From positions 33,557 to 97,556 of the forward strand of contig DAOSUS010000005.1 in assembly GCA_035378955.1 (NCBI GenBank): DNA of 64,000 nucleotides, in the 5' to 3' direction. Source of the stretch: Candidatus Hydrogenedens sp. (GTDB lineage Bacteria; Hydrogenedentota; Hydrogenedentia; Hydrogenedentales; Hydrogenedentaceae). The notes under the pieces were generated by a model. That model was not told the DNA's origin. It worked only from the letters and a program-made list of their open reading frames with translations, and did no database searches. This document shows, piece after piece, positions 33,791 to 44,060 of this stretch. A program made the translations under genes and the position numbers. The stretch's first letter is position 1. Every line of letters starts with the position of its first letter.

Positions 33791-36463
33791 ATGAATAATA
33801 GTAAATATGCTACTTATGTGTTTCGTTTGTTGCTATATATAAGTTTCTTTTTATCCGGTAGTAGCGCCTTGATTTATCAAATTGTCTGGACAAGGCAAAG
33901 CATGCTTTTGTTAGGTTCAACGGCGTATGCAATTAGCACAGTTTTGAGTATTTTCTTTTTAGGTTTAGGTTTAGGAAGTTTTTGGGGAGGTAAAATTGCG
34001 GAACGGACATCAAATCCGATGCGATGGTATGTAGGACTTGAATTGTTTATAGGTTTATGGGCTTTGATTATCATTGATTTTATAAGTAATAAAGGACAAA
34101 TGGTTGTTTTATTAATTCGTCTTTTCCCTGAAAATACATGGTTTTTGTTTTTGATAAGAATTCTGATATCTATGTTCTGGTTTGCTCTCCCTTCGTTATG
34201 TATGGGTATGACTTTTCCTTTACTGGTTCGATACGAACAAAATATAGATGGAAAGAGCAGTAGGTTTATCTCATTACTATATTCGACAAATACAATAGGG
34301 GCTGTTTCAGGAGCCTTCGGTGCTGGTTTTTTATTTATTCCGAAACTTGGGTATGGAATTACATTTTATATTGCTATTGGGATAAGTGTGTGTGTAAGTA
34401 TAATAGCAGGATTTATTTCTCAATTCCGTGATGCATTAGTAAATGCGGGAGGAAAGTTTGAACCTGAGCCTATAGAAATAGAGGAGAAAGAGGAAGGAGG
34501 AGAACTTAAAAAATGGGTTATTTTTTTAGGGATGTTTACATCAGGTTTTGTTTGTCTTGCTTTAGAGGTGCTATGGACACGCCTTTTAATTATGATTTTC
34601 TTAGGAACAAATTATGCATACACTTCTGTGTTAATTTCCGTACTTGCGGGGATTAGTCTCGGAGCCTTAATTCTCTCCATAGTAATCAGTAAATTCTCCA
34701 TACAAATGTGGATATTGGGCTGGGGATATAGCCTTACGGGTTTTGGTGTGCTTCTAACTCTAATTTTCATTTCACATCTACCAGAATGGATGAATTATTT
34801 TTATTTGGAGGGAACAGATAGGTTTTATTATGGAGTTCTTGGAAAATTTATACTTGCCTTTCTAACTTTGCTAATTCCTATGATTGGATTTGGTTTTACT
34901 TTCCCTTATGCATTAACTTTATTGCGATATATTAAAAAGGCGTATGTCTTTTCATCTATAGGAACTGCGTATGGATTAAACACGGTAGGAAGTATTATCG
35001 GTTCTCTGGTAGGGGGTTTTGTTTTAATCCCGATTTTTGGTTGTGAAAAAGGGATTATCCTGATGGGTTGTCTATTAATTTTATCCGGTTTTATCTTTGC
35101 GATAGTGGATAAAAAATATCATTGGACTAATTTGGGTTTTATCCTCGTGTTTTTACCAATATTTTTCGTAGATAATGTGATGGAAAAGATAAATCGCTAT
35201 TATCTGCCTGAAAAGCATCATCTTTTATTTTTTGCAGAAGGAACCGAGGGAACGGTGGCTGTAAGTTCCCCAGAAAAGGTAAGTTCGGAGGATGAGCGAG
35301 TTCTATGGATTAATCGGGTGCAGGCAACAACAGCGGTAGAACGCGGAGTTCGTATGAACCGTTTCCAGGGGGTTATTCCGCAAATGTTTAATCGTAATCC
35401 CCGGCAGGTTTTATTTATGTGCTTTGGTTCAGGAATTACCTGTGGGACATTGGGTATTGGTGGTTTTGACCAGGTAGATGCTGTGGAAATCTCTCCCGAG
35501 GTTCTGAAAGCAGGACATTACTTTAAGGATTTAAACTTTGATGTGCTGACAATGAGTAACATAAAAATTTATGTTGATGATGCAAGAAACTTTTTAATTC
35601 GTTCTACGAAAAAATACGATTTTATTACTACGGAACCGATGCCTCTGGCAATGGCAGGTGTATCCATGTTTTATACACAGGAGTTTTACCGATTTTGTCT
35701 ACAGCGATTGAATGAAGGGGGTATGATTTCTCAATGGGTGCCATTTCATAGTTCCAGCGAAGAAATTGTTCAGTCTGCAGTTTATACATTCATAAAGGTA
35801 TTTCCCTATACAGTTGGTTTATTTGTTAATGCCGATTTGTTTTTGGTAGGTTCTAACAGACCTCTTCTATTCAATCCTGAAGGGTTATCCCAAAAATTAG
35901 AAAGAAATTCTGTGTTAAAAGAAGCCCTTATTCAGGCGGGTTTTTTAGATGTGGAAGAGATAATGGCTTGTTTTGTAATGGACCGAGAAGGGCTTGAAAG
36001 ATTTTCGGAACACGGAAAGGTAATTACAGACAATTTCCCATGGGTAGAGTTCGTATCGCCTCAGTATGTTTATAACCGCAAAAGTGTCCCTCAAAATCTT
36101 AAACGGTTAAAAGAATGTGTCTCAAATATAGAAAATATGATTTTAGTTCCGAATAAAGAAGAGGTGAAGAATGCTATTATAAGAAGACATAATTCTCGAC
36201 GGAAAGACTTAGATGGATTAATGTTATATTATGAAGGTTTGCTGGTAGGTGATGATGTGAGAAAAAGTTTTATTGATTCATTGAAAATAGATGGGAACAA
36301 TAAGCAGGCACAATATTATTTGAGAACTATCTCTAAAACACAGATAGAACAATATCTCCGTTGGGATGATAAAGACAAGGCAAAGCAAATTTTGCAGGAA
36401 GTTGCTCCTTATCTTGAAAATGACCCTCAATGGCAGAAATGGCAAAGCCAACTGCAATTATAA
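33791..36463 (+). CDS. Membrane protein fused to a spermidine synthase-like domain
   Basis: In this 890-residue protein the first ~460 residues form about 12 membrane helices in two halves. Each half starts with a related segment (SGSSALIYQIVWTRQSMLLLG and SGFVCLALEVLWTRLLIMIFLG). Residues about 480-730 are a class I methyltransferase fold of the spermidine synthase type, with LFMCFGSGITCGTLG and DAVEISPEVLKAG for the nucleotide. The catalytic Asp block (DxTDP) of true spermidine synthases is here TTEPMP, so polyamine synthesis is doubtful. A helical TPR-like tail follows (about 800-890). Such fusions are common in environmental bacteria but their function is not known. It starts 18 bp after the LOG gene. 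Confidence 0.8.
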   Translation: MNNSKYATYVFRLLLYISFFLSGSSALIYQIVWTRQSMLLLGSTAYAISTVLSIFFLGLGLGSFWGGKIAERTSNPMRWYVGLELFIGLWALIIIDFISNKGQMVVLLIRLFPENTWFLFLIRILISMFWFALPSLCMGMTFPLLVRYEQNIDGKSSRFISLLYSTNTIGAVSGAFGAGFLFIPKLGYGITFYIAIGISVCVSIIAGFISQFRDALVNAGGKFEPEPIEIEEKEEGGELKKWVIFLGMFTSGFVCLALEVLWTRLLIMIFLGTNYAYTSVLISVLAGISLGALILSIVISKFSIQMWILGWGYSLTGFGVLLTLIFISHLPEWMNYFYLEGTDRFYYGVLGKFILAFLTLLIPMIGFGFTFPYALTLLRYIKKAYVFSSIGTAYGLNTVGSIIGSLVGGFVLIPIFGCEKGIILMGCLLILSGFIFAIVDKKYHWTNLGFILVFLPIFFVDNVMEKINRYYLPEKHHLLFFAEGTEGTVAVSSPEKVSSEDERVLWINRVQATTAVERGVRMNRFQGVIPQMFNRNPRQVLFMCFGSGITCGTLGIGGFDQVDAVEISPEVLKAGHYFKDLNFDVLTMSNIKIYVDDARNFLIRSTKKYDFITTEPMPLAMAGVSMFYTQEFYRFCLQRLNEGGMISQWVPFHSSSEEIVQSAVYTFIKVFPYTVGLFVNADLFLVGSNRPLLFNPEGLSQKLERNSVLKEALIQAGFLDVEEIMACFVMDREGLERFSEHGKVITDNFPWVEFVSPQYVYNRKSVPQNLKRLKECVSNIENMILVPNKEEVKNAIIRRHNSRRKDLDGLMLYYEGLLVGDDVRKSFIDSLKIDGNNKQAQYYLRTISKTQIEQYLRWDDKDKAKQILQEVAPYLENDPQWQKWQSQLQL

Positions 36464-36513
36464 AATGCCAAAGAAAACAGACAATATTATTCATTAGTTA
36501 GATAAAATACAAA

Positions 36514-39500
36514 CTATTTCTCGGGTGGATATTTGTGTATGTCTGTTCTGACTTTTACAGGTTTATAGTAAAGTCTTGTTGTTTTTGAAGTAATGAAGGT
36601 AGATAAGGATATTAACACTATAAGGATAATAATGTCTGTGAGATTAGAAATGGGAAGTCCTTTATCATATTTTATCTCTACTGGGGTGCTCATAAGGACC
36701 TCTTTTTCATCGGAGACTTCTACCCAATAGGTTCCTTCATCTTCGGGTGACATTTCAGTAATAGTAAATTCAGGATAGTTTTCACCAATATTTTCCCCAT
36801 CTTTTTTCCATTGATAAGACAATTCCGGGATGCCACCTGATACTTCCACTCGTAATGTATAAGTGTCCCCATCCATGACGGTTGCAGGTCCAGGTTGGAG
36901 TAAAAACTGCATGTGAGGGTATATCCCTAAATTTGCATAGTTCGTAAAAACAATTTCTTCTCTTGAATCACCTACCTGGCAACGGTAAGAGCCTGTATAT
37001 GTGGTATCAATATTCGTAATAGTCCATTCGTTGGAATTGGGTCCTACGGGAGTCCCTCCATTTTTAAGCCATTGGAAATTTAATCCGCCAATACCACCAC
37101 TTACATTGAAGGAAAGAGTAACGGTGTCGCCTATATAATAATTGCCGCCTATAACATAAGAAAGTATTTTTATCCGATTGGTTACAGTTTTGCTTTTAGG
37201 TTCTACCAAACCATTACCGGCAAGATCTGCCCCTGTATTTACCGTTATTGTAATATCTTCTCCTTCAGTCAGATTTCCTGCATTCCATTTTAATAAGTAA
37301 TGACCCTCTTCAATTTTCTGCACAGTATCAGGAGAAGTATTCAGGGTTCCTTTCCCGGGTCCGGAAAGACTATATCTCGATGCTATAGTCATAAAAGCCT
37401 CCATAGGTTCGGAGAAGAATACGCGAATATTACGGGAATCTACAATGCTCACATCCGTGACAAACGGGGAAACACCTATACTGGGACAAGTAACTTTGTT
37501 AAATTGAGGGTCTATCAAATTACCAAATGTATCGCGAACATTTTCTACTTCTATTTGCACAAGAGACCCAGCTTTCATCTCACCCGAATCCCATTCAAGG
37601 ATATAAGTCATAGGGTCGGTATCTTGAACAACTCTTGATGGATGAATTGAAAGAGTCCCTTTTCCTGAAGCCCCCGGAGGATTGCTCAATGTGTAATTGC
37701 CTACAAAGAAAACGGAGGAACCCATTTCTTTGCTATATTTTATTTTTAATGTTTGTTCGTTTACTGCTGTCAAGGATAAAGCACGGGGTAATGTTATTTC
37801 AAAAGTGTCTGATGCCGTGTTGTGAAGTGGGTCTATTGGATTCCCTGCTAAATCCTGAACATTATCCACCCTGACAGTAACTTCCTGTCCCTCTGAGATA
37901 GATGAACCCGTTGTCCATGAAATGGCATAGGTTGGAGGAAATTCAGCCACTTTCCCCACATTTGTAGGAGAATTTCCCGGTGGAGTATCAAACCACCAAT
38001 GATAATTAGCAGGATTAAAGACACTTTCATCTCCGAGTTCTCTCATTGCTTCTGAAAAGATGACATGTATTAAACGAGGTCCTTTAATTTCAATTGAAAC
38101 TAATTGGGGAGGAAAACCACCTAAACCACTACCTGCATGGGTAGCACTATTAGGACTACCTATCGGATTTCCCTGGGCATCAAATACATTGTTTACAGTA
38201 ATGGTTACATCTCCGCCATTTTTCATTTCACCAGAGTTCCAATTTAGTCGAACATGCTTATTATCAAGTAGGGTTACCTGAGATGGATTTTCCGTAAGTG
38301 TCCCTTTGCCATCGCCCGAAATAGAGTAATTATTTAATTCTCCTAATTCATCTATTCGCATCGGTTCTGAAAATTCTACTTCAACTTCCAAAGGTTGTGT
38401 TACGGTTACAGAAACAACATAAGCCGGGGTGGCGTCAATAACATGCACTAAAAATGTTTTATCATAATGTAAGCCCATCAAATCCGTAGCCCATACCTGA
38501 ACAGTTACATACGGATTTTCACTTCCGTTTAATGCACTTGGCAAATCAACAACTAATTGATTTCCATCAAGACGAAAGGCTCCATTTCCATTTTGAACCA
38601 GAGATAATGTATGAGGTTCTTCGGGGTCAGGGTCAATAACCGTAAATTCTCCAACAATAGTCCCTTCTTCAACATTATCCATTACTTCCATATCCTCAGG
38701 ATTGGAGATTATATTAGTAGGATTAAAAAATCCCTCATCGGCACCTATATCCGGCGATGCATAGAACGGAGGTAAAGGTCTATTTTGCCCTTCAAAATCT
38801 ACATTGGTAGTATCTGTTGTCCCTGAACGACCTAAAGCGCCACTACCCGTTTGTAATTTGCCTACATCATCTAATTTCGGGTCCGCATAAATCATAATTT
38901 GTTCATTCGGTGCAGTCTCAAATCCCCCTTTACCATCTTGAGAGTTCCGATTCCACGCCAAATTTTTCCATTCAAATCCTGTTTCCCAAACAGGCGTAAT
39001 GTTCGATGCGTTTGGCGAATCAAAGATAGTGGCTGCGGAGTACAAGGTATCTCCTATTCTACCGTGGATGAGCCAGTTAGTGACGGGGTTACTCTCTGGC
39101 GAAGTGAGTGTAACATGACGCAATCGAACTGTAGCGTAGGCAGAAGGGTATAGCGTATCACTAAACCCGCGTGTATCAATATATGACGGAACACCACCCC
39201 CGTAGAAAATAGTATTGACCATGGTTAAAATTGGTGCATAATTTCCACTTGTGGCTCCTGAACGAAATGTCCCAGCACCAAAGCCCCACCAGCATGAATC
39301 CATCTCAACTTCAACAGGTCCTGTTAATTCTCCACCTAAACATGTAATAGCATAGCCTACATACGGTCGGATAATTCCCTTTGCACGATAAAACTTTATA
39401 GAACCACGCAAAATACGGGCATAAGTCCCTGTATTACTTGTTAACCCGTCCATATCTACCCATTGTATAGGTGAGGGAACTATGTCATCCGAAGTATCAA

Positions 39501-40563
39501 ACCAATCATTACCGGGTTCTAACCCCAATATTTCTACGCGAGCACCACTCTGTTGAAGATTAAATGCCCGTTCTCCGCAAGAACCTGTAAATACAGGCAT
39601 GTACAATCGATATACATTTGGTGTAGTATGAGTATCCTCACCTAATTTATCAAATAAATTTGCGCCACCACTACGAAAGGAACAATTATAAAAAATGACT
39701 TGAGAACCACCATCGCTCGCCGTTGGACTATCTGCCCGCATGGCTATGGCACTTTCGGAATAAGTGCTACCTCCCTCAGGAGCAAATATGCATTGTTCTA
39801 AAGTCATTCTAACTATATTTTTCAGCGATAATCGAGTACCCCTACCTTTAGCATAACTGAAGTCCACATATCGCAATTGTGCTTCCATTATCCCTGTTCC
39901 ATTCATCGGTCCCATCACCATCAAAGGCGATGTCTGCTCTACCTCATCACCCCCTAAAAAGCGAACCATATAAAACTGATGCTTGCTTACTGGAACATTT
40001 TGTAAATTTATATAGTTTCCATTGGGAGCCCCGGGTTCTTCCGTTGGTTCCCAAATACGCTCTTTTTTGATGAAATTTACCTTCTCTATGATGAAGACAC
40101 CATTTCCATTCATCGAGGTAGCTATCAGCGGAGAAGAGTATGCAGAATATAACGCTATCCTGTTATATACTCCTTCATCATAGCCAATTATTTTTAATAC
40201 CTTTCCTGTTGTTGAATTATTGCTAAATACAGGATGGTCACCATTCGGTCGAATTTCCGGGCGAATACCTGTATCTGCAATTACTTCTATATCCCCACTA
40301 TCCAATAGCACCAATTCCGGCACCTCAAAATAGACGCCCTCACTCTGACTGGGTCCTTGCCATTCTATCCGTATAGTGTGGTTTCCAGGATTTGTAATGG
40401 TAGCATGTGTCCATGCATCAGATAATTGTTCAAATCCCCATTCATTAGGATTGCCTGTCGCTCCATTGGGTGCGCCTTCATAAATGCGGTATAAATCGGC
40501 ATGAAGGAAAGATGACAAAAAAATAAGTAAAAAAAGTAAAATTATTTTCAAACACCATTTCAT
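36514..40563 (-). CDS. Giant surface protein: beta-helix, cadherin-like, four tandem Ig-like repeats, two Ig domains, C-terminal helix
   Basis: The 1349-residue precursor has a signal peptide (about 1-22). Residues about 25-610 look like a right-handed parallel beta-helix. A cadherin-like domain follows (about 622-712; VIDPDPEEPHTLSL, then a DATP end). Four ~105-residue repeats (about 714-1132) each have F/YSxxM, a GKGTL-type strand, WxSG and a 'VxDxxGNxI' end, as in SwmB/SbsA-type Ig-like domains. Two I-set-like Ig domains (1133-1300) with SYRCQV and TYWVEV follow. The tail is a hydrophobic helix (about 1307-1326) and a basic end, without the SCGS motif of the 20-26 kb pair. The likely role is adhesion or polysaccharide binding. 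It is divergent from the PFK gene. Confidence 0.75.
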   Translation of the reverse strand: MKWCLKIILLFLLIFLSSFLHADLYRIYEGAPNGATGNPNEWGFEQLSDAWTHATITNPGNHTIRIEWQGPSQSEGVYFEVPELVLLDSGDIEVIADTGIRPEIRPNGDHPVFSNNSTTGKVLKIIGYDEGVYNRIALYSAYSSPLIATSMNGNGVFIIEKVNFIKKERIWEPTEEPGAPNGNYINLQNVPVSKHQFYMVRFLGGDEVEQTSPLMVMGPMNGTGIMEAQLRYVDFSYAKGRGTRLSLKNIVRMTLEQCIFAPEGGSTYSESAIAMRADSPTASDGGSQVIFYNCSFRSGGANLFDKLGEDTHTTPNVYRLYMPVFTGSCGERAFNLQQSGARVEILGLEPGNDWFDTSDDIVPSPIQWVDMDGLTSNTGTYARILRGSIKFYRAKGIIRPYVGYAITCLGGELTGPVEVEMDSCWWGFGAGTFRSGATSGNYAPILTMVNTIFYGGGVPSYIDTRGFSDTLYPSAYATVRLRHVTLTSPESNPVTNWLIHGRIGDTLYSAATIFDSPNASNITPVWETGFEWKNLAWNRNSQDGKGGFETAPNEQIMIYADPKLDDVGKLQTGSGALGRSGTTDTTNVDFEGQNRPLPPFYASPDIGADEGFFNPTNIISNPEDMEVMDNVEEGTIVGEFTVIDPDPEEPHTLSLVQNGNGAFRLDGNQLVVDLPSALNGSENPYVTVQVWATDLMGLHYDKTFLVHVIDATPAYVVSVTVTQPLEVEVEFSEPMRIDELGELNNYSISGDGKGTLTENPSQVTLLDNKHVRLNWNSGEMKNGGDVTITVNNVFDAQGNPIGSPNSATHAGSGLGGFPPQLVSIEIKGPRLIHVIFSEAMRELGDESVFNPANYHWWFDTPPGNSPTNVGKVAEFPPTYAISWTTGSSISEGQEVTVRVDNVQDLAGNPIDPLHNTASDTFEITLPRALSLTAVNEQTLKIKYSKEMGSSVFFVGNYTLSNPPGASGKGTLSIHPSRVVQDTDPMTYILEWDSGEMKAGSLVQIEVENVRDTFGNLIDPQFNKVTCPSIGVSPFVTDVSIVDSRNIRVFFSEPMEAFMTIASRYSLSGPGKGTLNTSPDTVQKIEEGHYLLKWNAGNLTEGEDITITVNTGADLAGNGLVEPKSKTVTNRIKILSYVIGGNYYIGDTVTLSFNVSGGIGGLNFQWLKNGGTPVGPNSNEWTITNIDTTYTGSYRCQVGDSREEIVFTNYANLGIYPHMQFLLQPGPATVMDGDTYTLRVEVSGGIPELSYQWKKDGENIGENYPEFTITEMSPEDEGTYWVEVSDEKEVLMSTPVEIKYDKGLPISNLTDIIILIVLISLSTFITSKTTRLYYKPVKVRTDIHKYPPEK

Positions 40564-40703
40564 AATAATTCTCCAAAATGATATATATGTTATAATTCCT
40601 ACTGGATTATTATTATAAATATATTATAACAAGAATTACATAAAAATAATACAAATTTTATAGTTTCTTTGCGTGATAATCGGATAAATAAAAAGGATTG
40701 GAT

Positions 40704-42005
40704 ATGGTTATCAAAATTCCATCGCTCGGAGAATGCAAAATTATTTCTCCTTTAAAAAATTTTCAGTCAGAACAAGGCAAAAAGAGTTTGCTATTTATAG
40801 ATGATAACATTTATATCTCCAACTCAATAGAGATTAATGAGCATGGAGATTATTTAGAAAAAGAGCCGAAATATTTTGAGAAAGCAGGACCGCGTGAAAA
40901 AATATTTTTTCAACCTGGAAATACCATTGCGGGGATAGTAACTTGTGGGGGTATCTGTCCGGGATTAAATAATGTAATTCGTTCTTTAGTGGTGGAATTA
41001 TGGTTTCATTATGGGGTTCGTGAGATATTAGGTTTTCGCTATGGATATGAAGGGTTAAACCCTGAAAAAAATTTGCCTCCACTCCAACTCGACCCCGAAA
41101 TAGTAGATGAGATACATGATGAAGGAGGAACTCTATTAGGCACATCACGAGGACCGCAAGAGCCCGAAAAAATGATGTCTTATTTGCGTTCTATGGGGGT
41201 TAATTTATTATTTTGTGTGGGTGGAGATGGAACGCATCGAGGAGCCTATCAACTATTCCGCATACTGCAAGAAAAATCATATCCCATTTCAATCATTGGA
41301 ATTCCTAAAACTATTGATAACGATATTTTATATACCTCACGGACTTTTGGTTTTAATACCGCTATTGAGGAAGCAAGAAAAGTCCTTATTTGTGCCCACA
41401 CAGAAGCAAAATCTGTCCGATATGGAATAGGTTTGGTTAAGTTAATGGGGAGGGATTCAGGTTTCGTTACGGCTTATTCTGCTTTGGCAAGCCAGTTGGT
41501 TAATTATGCAATTATTCCAGAAGTGCCAGTATCGCTTCTTGGTGCAAATGGCTTTTTATCATGGCTTGAGCAGAGAATTCTAACAAGAGAGCATGCCCTT
41601 ATTGCCGTTGCAGAAGGTGCAGGTTCCGAATGTATAAAAGAAGACATTGAGCGGAAAGATGCTTCTGGAAATGTCCTTCATGCGGATGTAGGAAAATTCT
41701 TACGAGATAAGATTGTCGAATATTTTAATAACAAACAGGTTCCTATCCAGATGAAATACTTTGACCCAAGTTATCTTATTCGGAGCGTTCCTGCGAATGC
41801 AGAAGATGCCGCTTTTTGTGATGCTCTCGCAAGGAATGCTGTGCATGCCGGAATGGCAGGAAGAACAGGTATTACCATAGGTTATATCCACAATCAATTT
41901 GTCCATATCCCCATCGAAATGGTCATTTCAGGGCGTAAGAAAATAGACCCTGAAAGCTCCTTATGGCAAACGGTCCTTGCCAGCACTGGTCAACCTATCC
42001 CATAA
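40704..42005 (+). CDS. ATP-dependent 6-phosphofructokinase (group III type)
   Basis: The 433-residue enzyme phosphorylates fructose 6-phosphate in glycolysis. It has CGGICPGLNN (81-90), the nucleotide loop GGDGTHRGA (173-181), PKTIDND (201-207), GFNTAIEEARKV and VKLMGRDSGF. Gly at the fourth position of GGDG favours ATP, while Lys in PKTIDND is typical of PPi enzymes and of the long 'group III' ATP enzymes found in trypanosomes, spirochetes and other bacteria. The length (longer than the 320-residue E. coli PfkA) fits that group. The ATG is preferred to the TTG six bases earlier because AAGGA lies 6 nt before it. The gene stands alone and is divergent from the giant surface protein gene. Confidence 0.88.
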   Translation: MVIKIPSLGECKIISPLKNFQSEQGKKSLLFIDDNIYISNSIEINEHGDYLEKEPKYFEKAGPREKIFFQPGNTIAGIVTCGGICPGLNNVIRSLVVELWFHYGVREILGFRYGYEGLNPEKNLPPLQLDPEIVDEIHDEGGTLLGTSRGPQEPEKMMSYLRSMGVNLLFCVGGDGTHRGAYQLFRILQEKSYPISIIGIPKTIDNDILYTSRTFGFNTAIEEARKVLICAHTEAKSVRYGIGLVKLMGRDSGFVTAYSALASQLVNYAIIPEVPVSLLGANGFLSWLEQRILTREHALIAVAEGAGSECIKEDIERKDASGNVLHADVGKFLRDKIVEYFNNKQVPIQMKYFDPSYLIRSVPANAEDAAFCDALARNAVHAGMAGRTGITIGYIHNQFVHIPIEMVISGRKKIDPESSLWQTVLASTGQPIP

Positions 42006-42151
42006 TGAAAAAAATTATGGATTATTTGATTGCAGAGTCTAAATTGAAAAAATAAACCATTTAATCAAGAATCTATGAGAAAAGAAACGGTAATTATTAT
42101 TTGGAATTTTTGTTATTTGAGCCTTGTTTAATTTTTAATTGAGGTAATTTT

Positions 42152-42544
42152 ATGAATGAATATTATCAACAGCTGATTAAGCCTTCGTGGTCGCCCCCTG
42201 CATGGGTGTTTGGTCCTGTATGGACGGTGTTATATCTGATTATTTTTATTTCGTATGGGATAACATTCTGGATGGTGATTACTAAAAAAGTGCCAGCCTA
42301 TGTGTTGCTTCCTTTCGTTTTAAATCTAATATTCAACTTCTTATTCACACCTATTCAATTCGGATTACGAAATAATTTTCTTGCAAGTGTAGATATTCTG
42401 TTGGTATGGATAACTCTTATTGCGGCAATCATTCTTATATATCCCTATAGCAGGTGGATTACATTTCTCCAAATCCCCTACCTTTTATGGGTAAGTTTTG
42501 CAACCGTTTTACAATTAACGATAACCTATCTCAATTGGAAGTAA
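42152..42544 (+). CDS. TspO/MBR family tryptophan-rich protein
   Basis: The 130-residue membrane protein has the family start KPSWSPPAWVFGPVWTVLYL, four or five hydrophobic helices and an ending with LQLTITYLNWK. TspO proteins bind porphyrins and are linked to stress and photooxidative control. The protein is shorter than the usual ~155-160 residues, the difference falling in the central loops. The next gene, convergent, is a photolyase; TspO and photolyase genes are often neighbours in bacteria, which supports a shared light or oxidative stress theme. GAGG precedes the ATG. Confidence 0.85.
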   Translation: MNEYYQQLIKPSWSPPAWVFGPVWTVLYLIIFISYGITFWMVITKKVPAYVLLPFVLNLIFNFLFTPIQFGLRNNFLASVDILLVWITLIAAIILIYPYSRWITFLQIPYLLWVSFATVLQLTITYLNWK

Positions 42545-42561
42545 ATTAAATCTATGGGTAA

Positions 42562-43965
42562 TTAGTTGCTTTTAAGGTTTAATCGGGCTCTTTTAAATAA
42601 AATTTTGGATTGTTCTGCTTCTTCGTGATGGTTTACTATTGGGGCAGGGTAATCAATTTCTCGGTAGTCTTTGTGAAATATATCCCATTGATGTATGTGG
42701 GCAGAAGGGACATTTTTTAATTCCGGTATCCATTTTTTTATATATATAGTGTCAGGGTCAAATCTTTTTGATTGTAACCATGGATTAAAAATTCGAAAAT
42801 AAGGTTGAGCATCACAACCTGTTCCTGCTACCCATTGCCAGTTTCCGTTATTAACGGATGGGTCGTAGTCAATTAATTTGGTTGCGAAATATTTTTCTCC
42901 CCATAACCAACTCATATGTAAATCCTTTGTGAGAAAAGAACCTACAATCAGTCGTGCACGGTTGTGCATCCATCCTGTTGTTTTTAATTCTCTCATTCCT
43001 GCGTCTACAATAGGAAATCCTGTCATACCCTCGCTCCATAAATGGAAAGTATTTTCATCTTTACTCCACCATACATCTTGAAAAGACTTGTTAAAGGCAT
43101 TTCCGAACACATAGGGGAAATAAAACGCAATGGTTGTGAAAAAATCTCGCCAGTATAATTGACGGAGTATTGGTTCAGGGTCAGGATTGTTATTTTTTAT
43201 CGTGTGAAAGACTTCTCTTGGAGACAAACATCCAAATTTTAGATAGGGAGATAAAAAAGTATTTGCTTCCTTTTCTATTATATCTCTATGGTTTTTGTAA
43301 TCTTGTAAATTGCAGGCTCTTTTCAGTATTTTTAAGCCTTCTTTTCGCCCACCTTTTAATCGGGCTTTTTCGTTTTTATCGGGCAAAAACGGTAAGGTTT
43401 TAAGTTCTTGAATTTCACCTAGGATATGTTCTCGATAGTATTGAATATCTGTTACTTTCTGCGATTTGCTAACAGGTAAAGTCATGGCTTTTTTATAGAA
43501 TCGAGAGAAAACCGTTATGGGTGTCTTATTATTGTTAAGGGTATCTTCGGGTTGGGTCAATAAAGCATCGTTCAGTGAATAGAATGTAATGTTCTGGTTT
43601 TTGCAAAAATTGTTTATATTATTGTCGCGTTTTTTTGAGAATGGAGTATAATCTCTGTTTATAAATAATGCGTCAAAATGCGTTTGTTCAAAAATTTTTG
43701 ACAATACTTCCTCAGGTTTGCCGTAGAATAGATAGAGTTTTCCCCCGTTTTTAATCAATTCTGCTTGTAAGTCTAATAAACTCTCAACCATAAATTGAAC
43801 TGCAAAGTCTCCCCGATAAGGGTTGTTTTCTACCTGTTGTGGGTCAAAGATGAAACAGGGAAGAATTTGTTGGCATATCCTTGCTGCATAAATAAGTGAG
43901 GAATTATCATCTATTCTTAAATCCCTACGGAAAATAAATAAACCCAAAGAATGTTTCTTGTTCAT
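42562..43965 (-). CDS. phrB: Deoxyribodipyrimidine photolyase (class I)
   Basis: The 467-residue flavoprotein repairs cyclobutane pyrimidine dimers with light. The N-terminal Rossmann antenna domain begins LFIFRRDLRIDDNSSLIYA. The FAD-binding helical domain has LRQLYWRDFF, WMHNRARLIVGSFLTKDL and WQWVAGTGCDAQPYFRIFNP, and SKRFDPDTIYIKKWIPEL lies near the end. The FAD-contact Trp and Arg/Asp residues are in their expected places. This implies that the organism or its recent ancestors met sunlight, in some contrast to the anaerobe-like radical SAM content. It is convergent with tspO and divergent from the Na+ transporter. Confidence 0.95.
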   Translation of the reverse strand: MNKKHSLGLFIFRRDLRIDDNSSLIYAARICQQILPCFIFDPQQVENNPYRGDFAVQFMVESLLDLQAELIKNGGKLYLFYGKPEEVLSKIFEQTHFDALFINRDYTPFSKKRDNNINNFCKNQNITFYSLNDALLTQPEDTLNNNKTPITVFSRFYKKAMTLPVSKSQKVTDIQYYREHILGEIQELKTLPFLPDKNEKARLKGGRKEGLKILKRACNLQDYKNHRDIIEKEANTFLSPYLKFGCLSPREVFHTIKNNNPDPEPILRQLYWRDFFTTIAFYFPYVFGNAFNKSFQDVWWSKDENTFHLWSEGMTGFPIVDAGMRELKTTGWMHNRARLIVGSFLTKDLHMSWLWGEKYFATKLIDYDPSVNNGNWQWVAGTGCDAQPYFRIFNPWLQSKRFDPDTIYIKKWIPELKNVPSAHIHQWDIFHKDYREIDYPAPIVNHHEEAEQSKILFKRARLNLKSN

Positions 43966-44060
43966 ATTGCCCTGTTATATTTAAGTAGTTTTGTAAAAAT
44001 ATTTGTTTATTGGTGTATAATTCATTATTTATATTACACAACATAAGAGGGAAACTGAAA

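Noticed and set aside
42062..42151. Search for a tRNA or small RNA in the gap before tspO and in other gaps over 100 bp
   Set aside because: No TTCGA-type T-loop or cloverleaf pairing seen; the gaps are AT-rich and lack conserved-looking structure.
43981..44060. Longer N-terminus for the Na+-dependent transporter from 44010
   Set aside because: Encodes a stretch unlike the family N-terminus and lacks a ribosome site; the ATG at 44061 follows GAGGGAAA.
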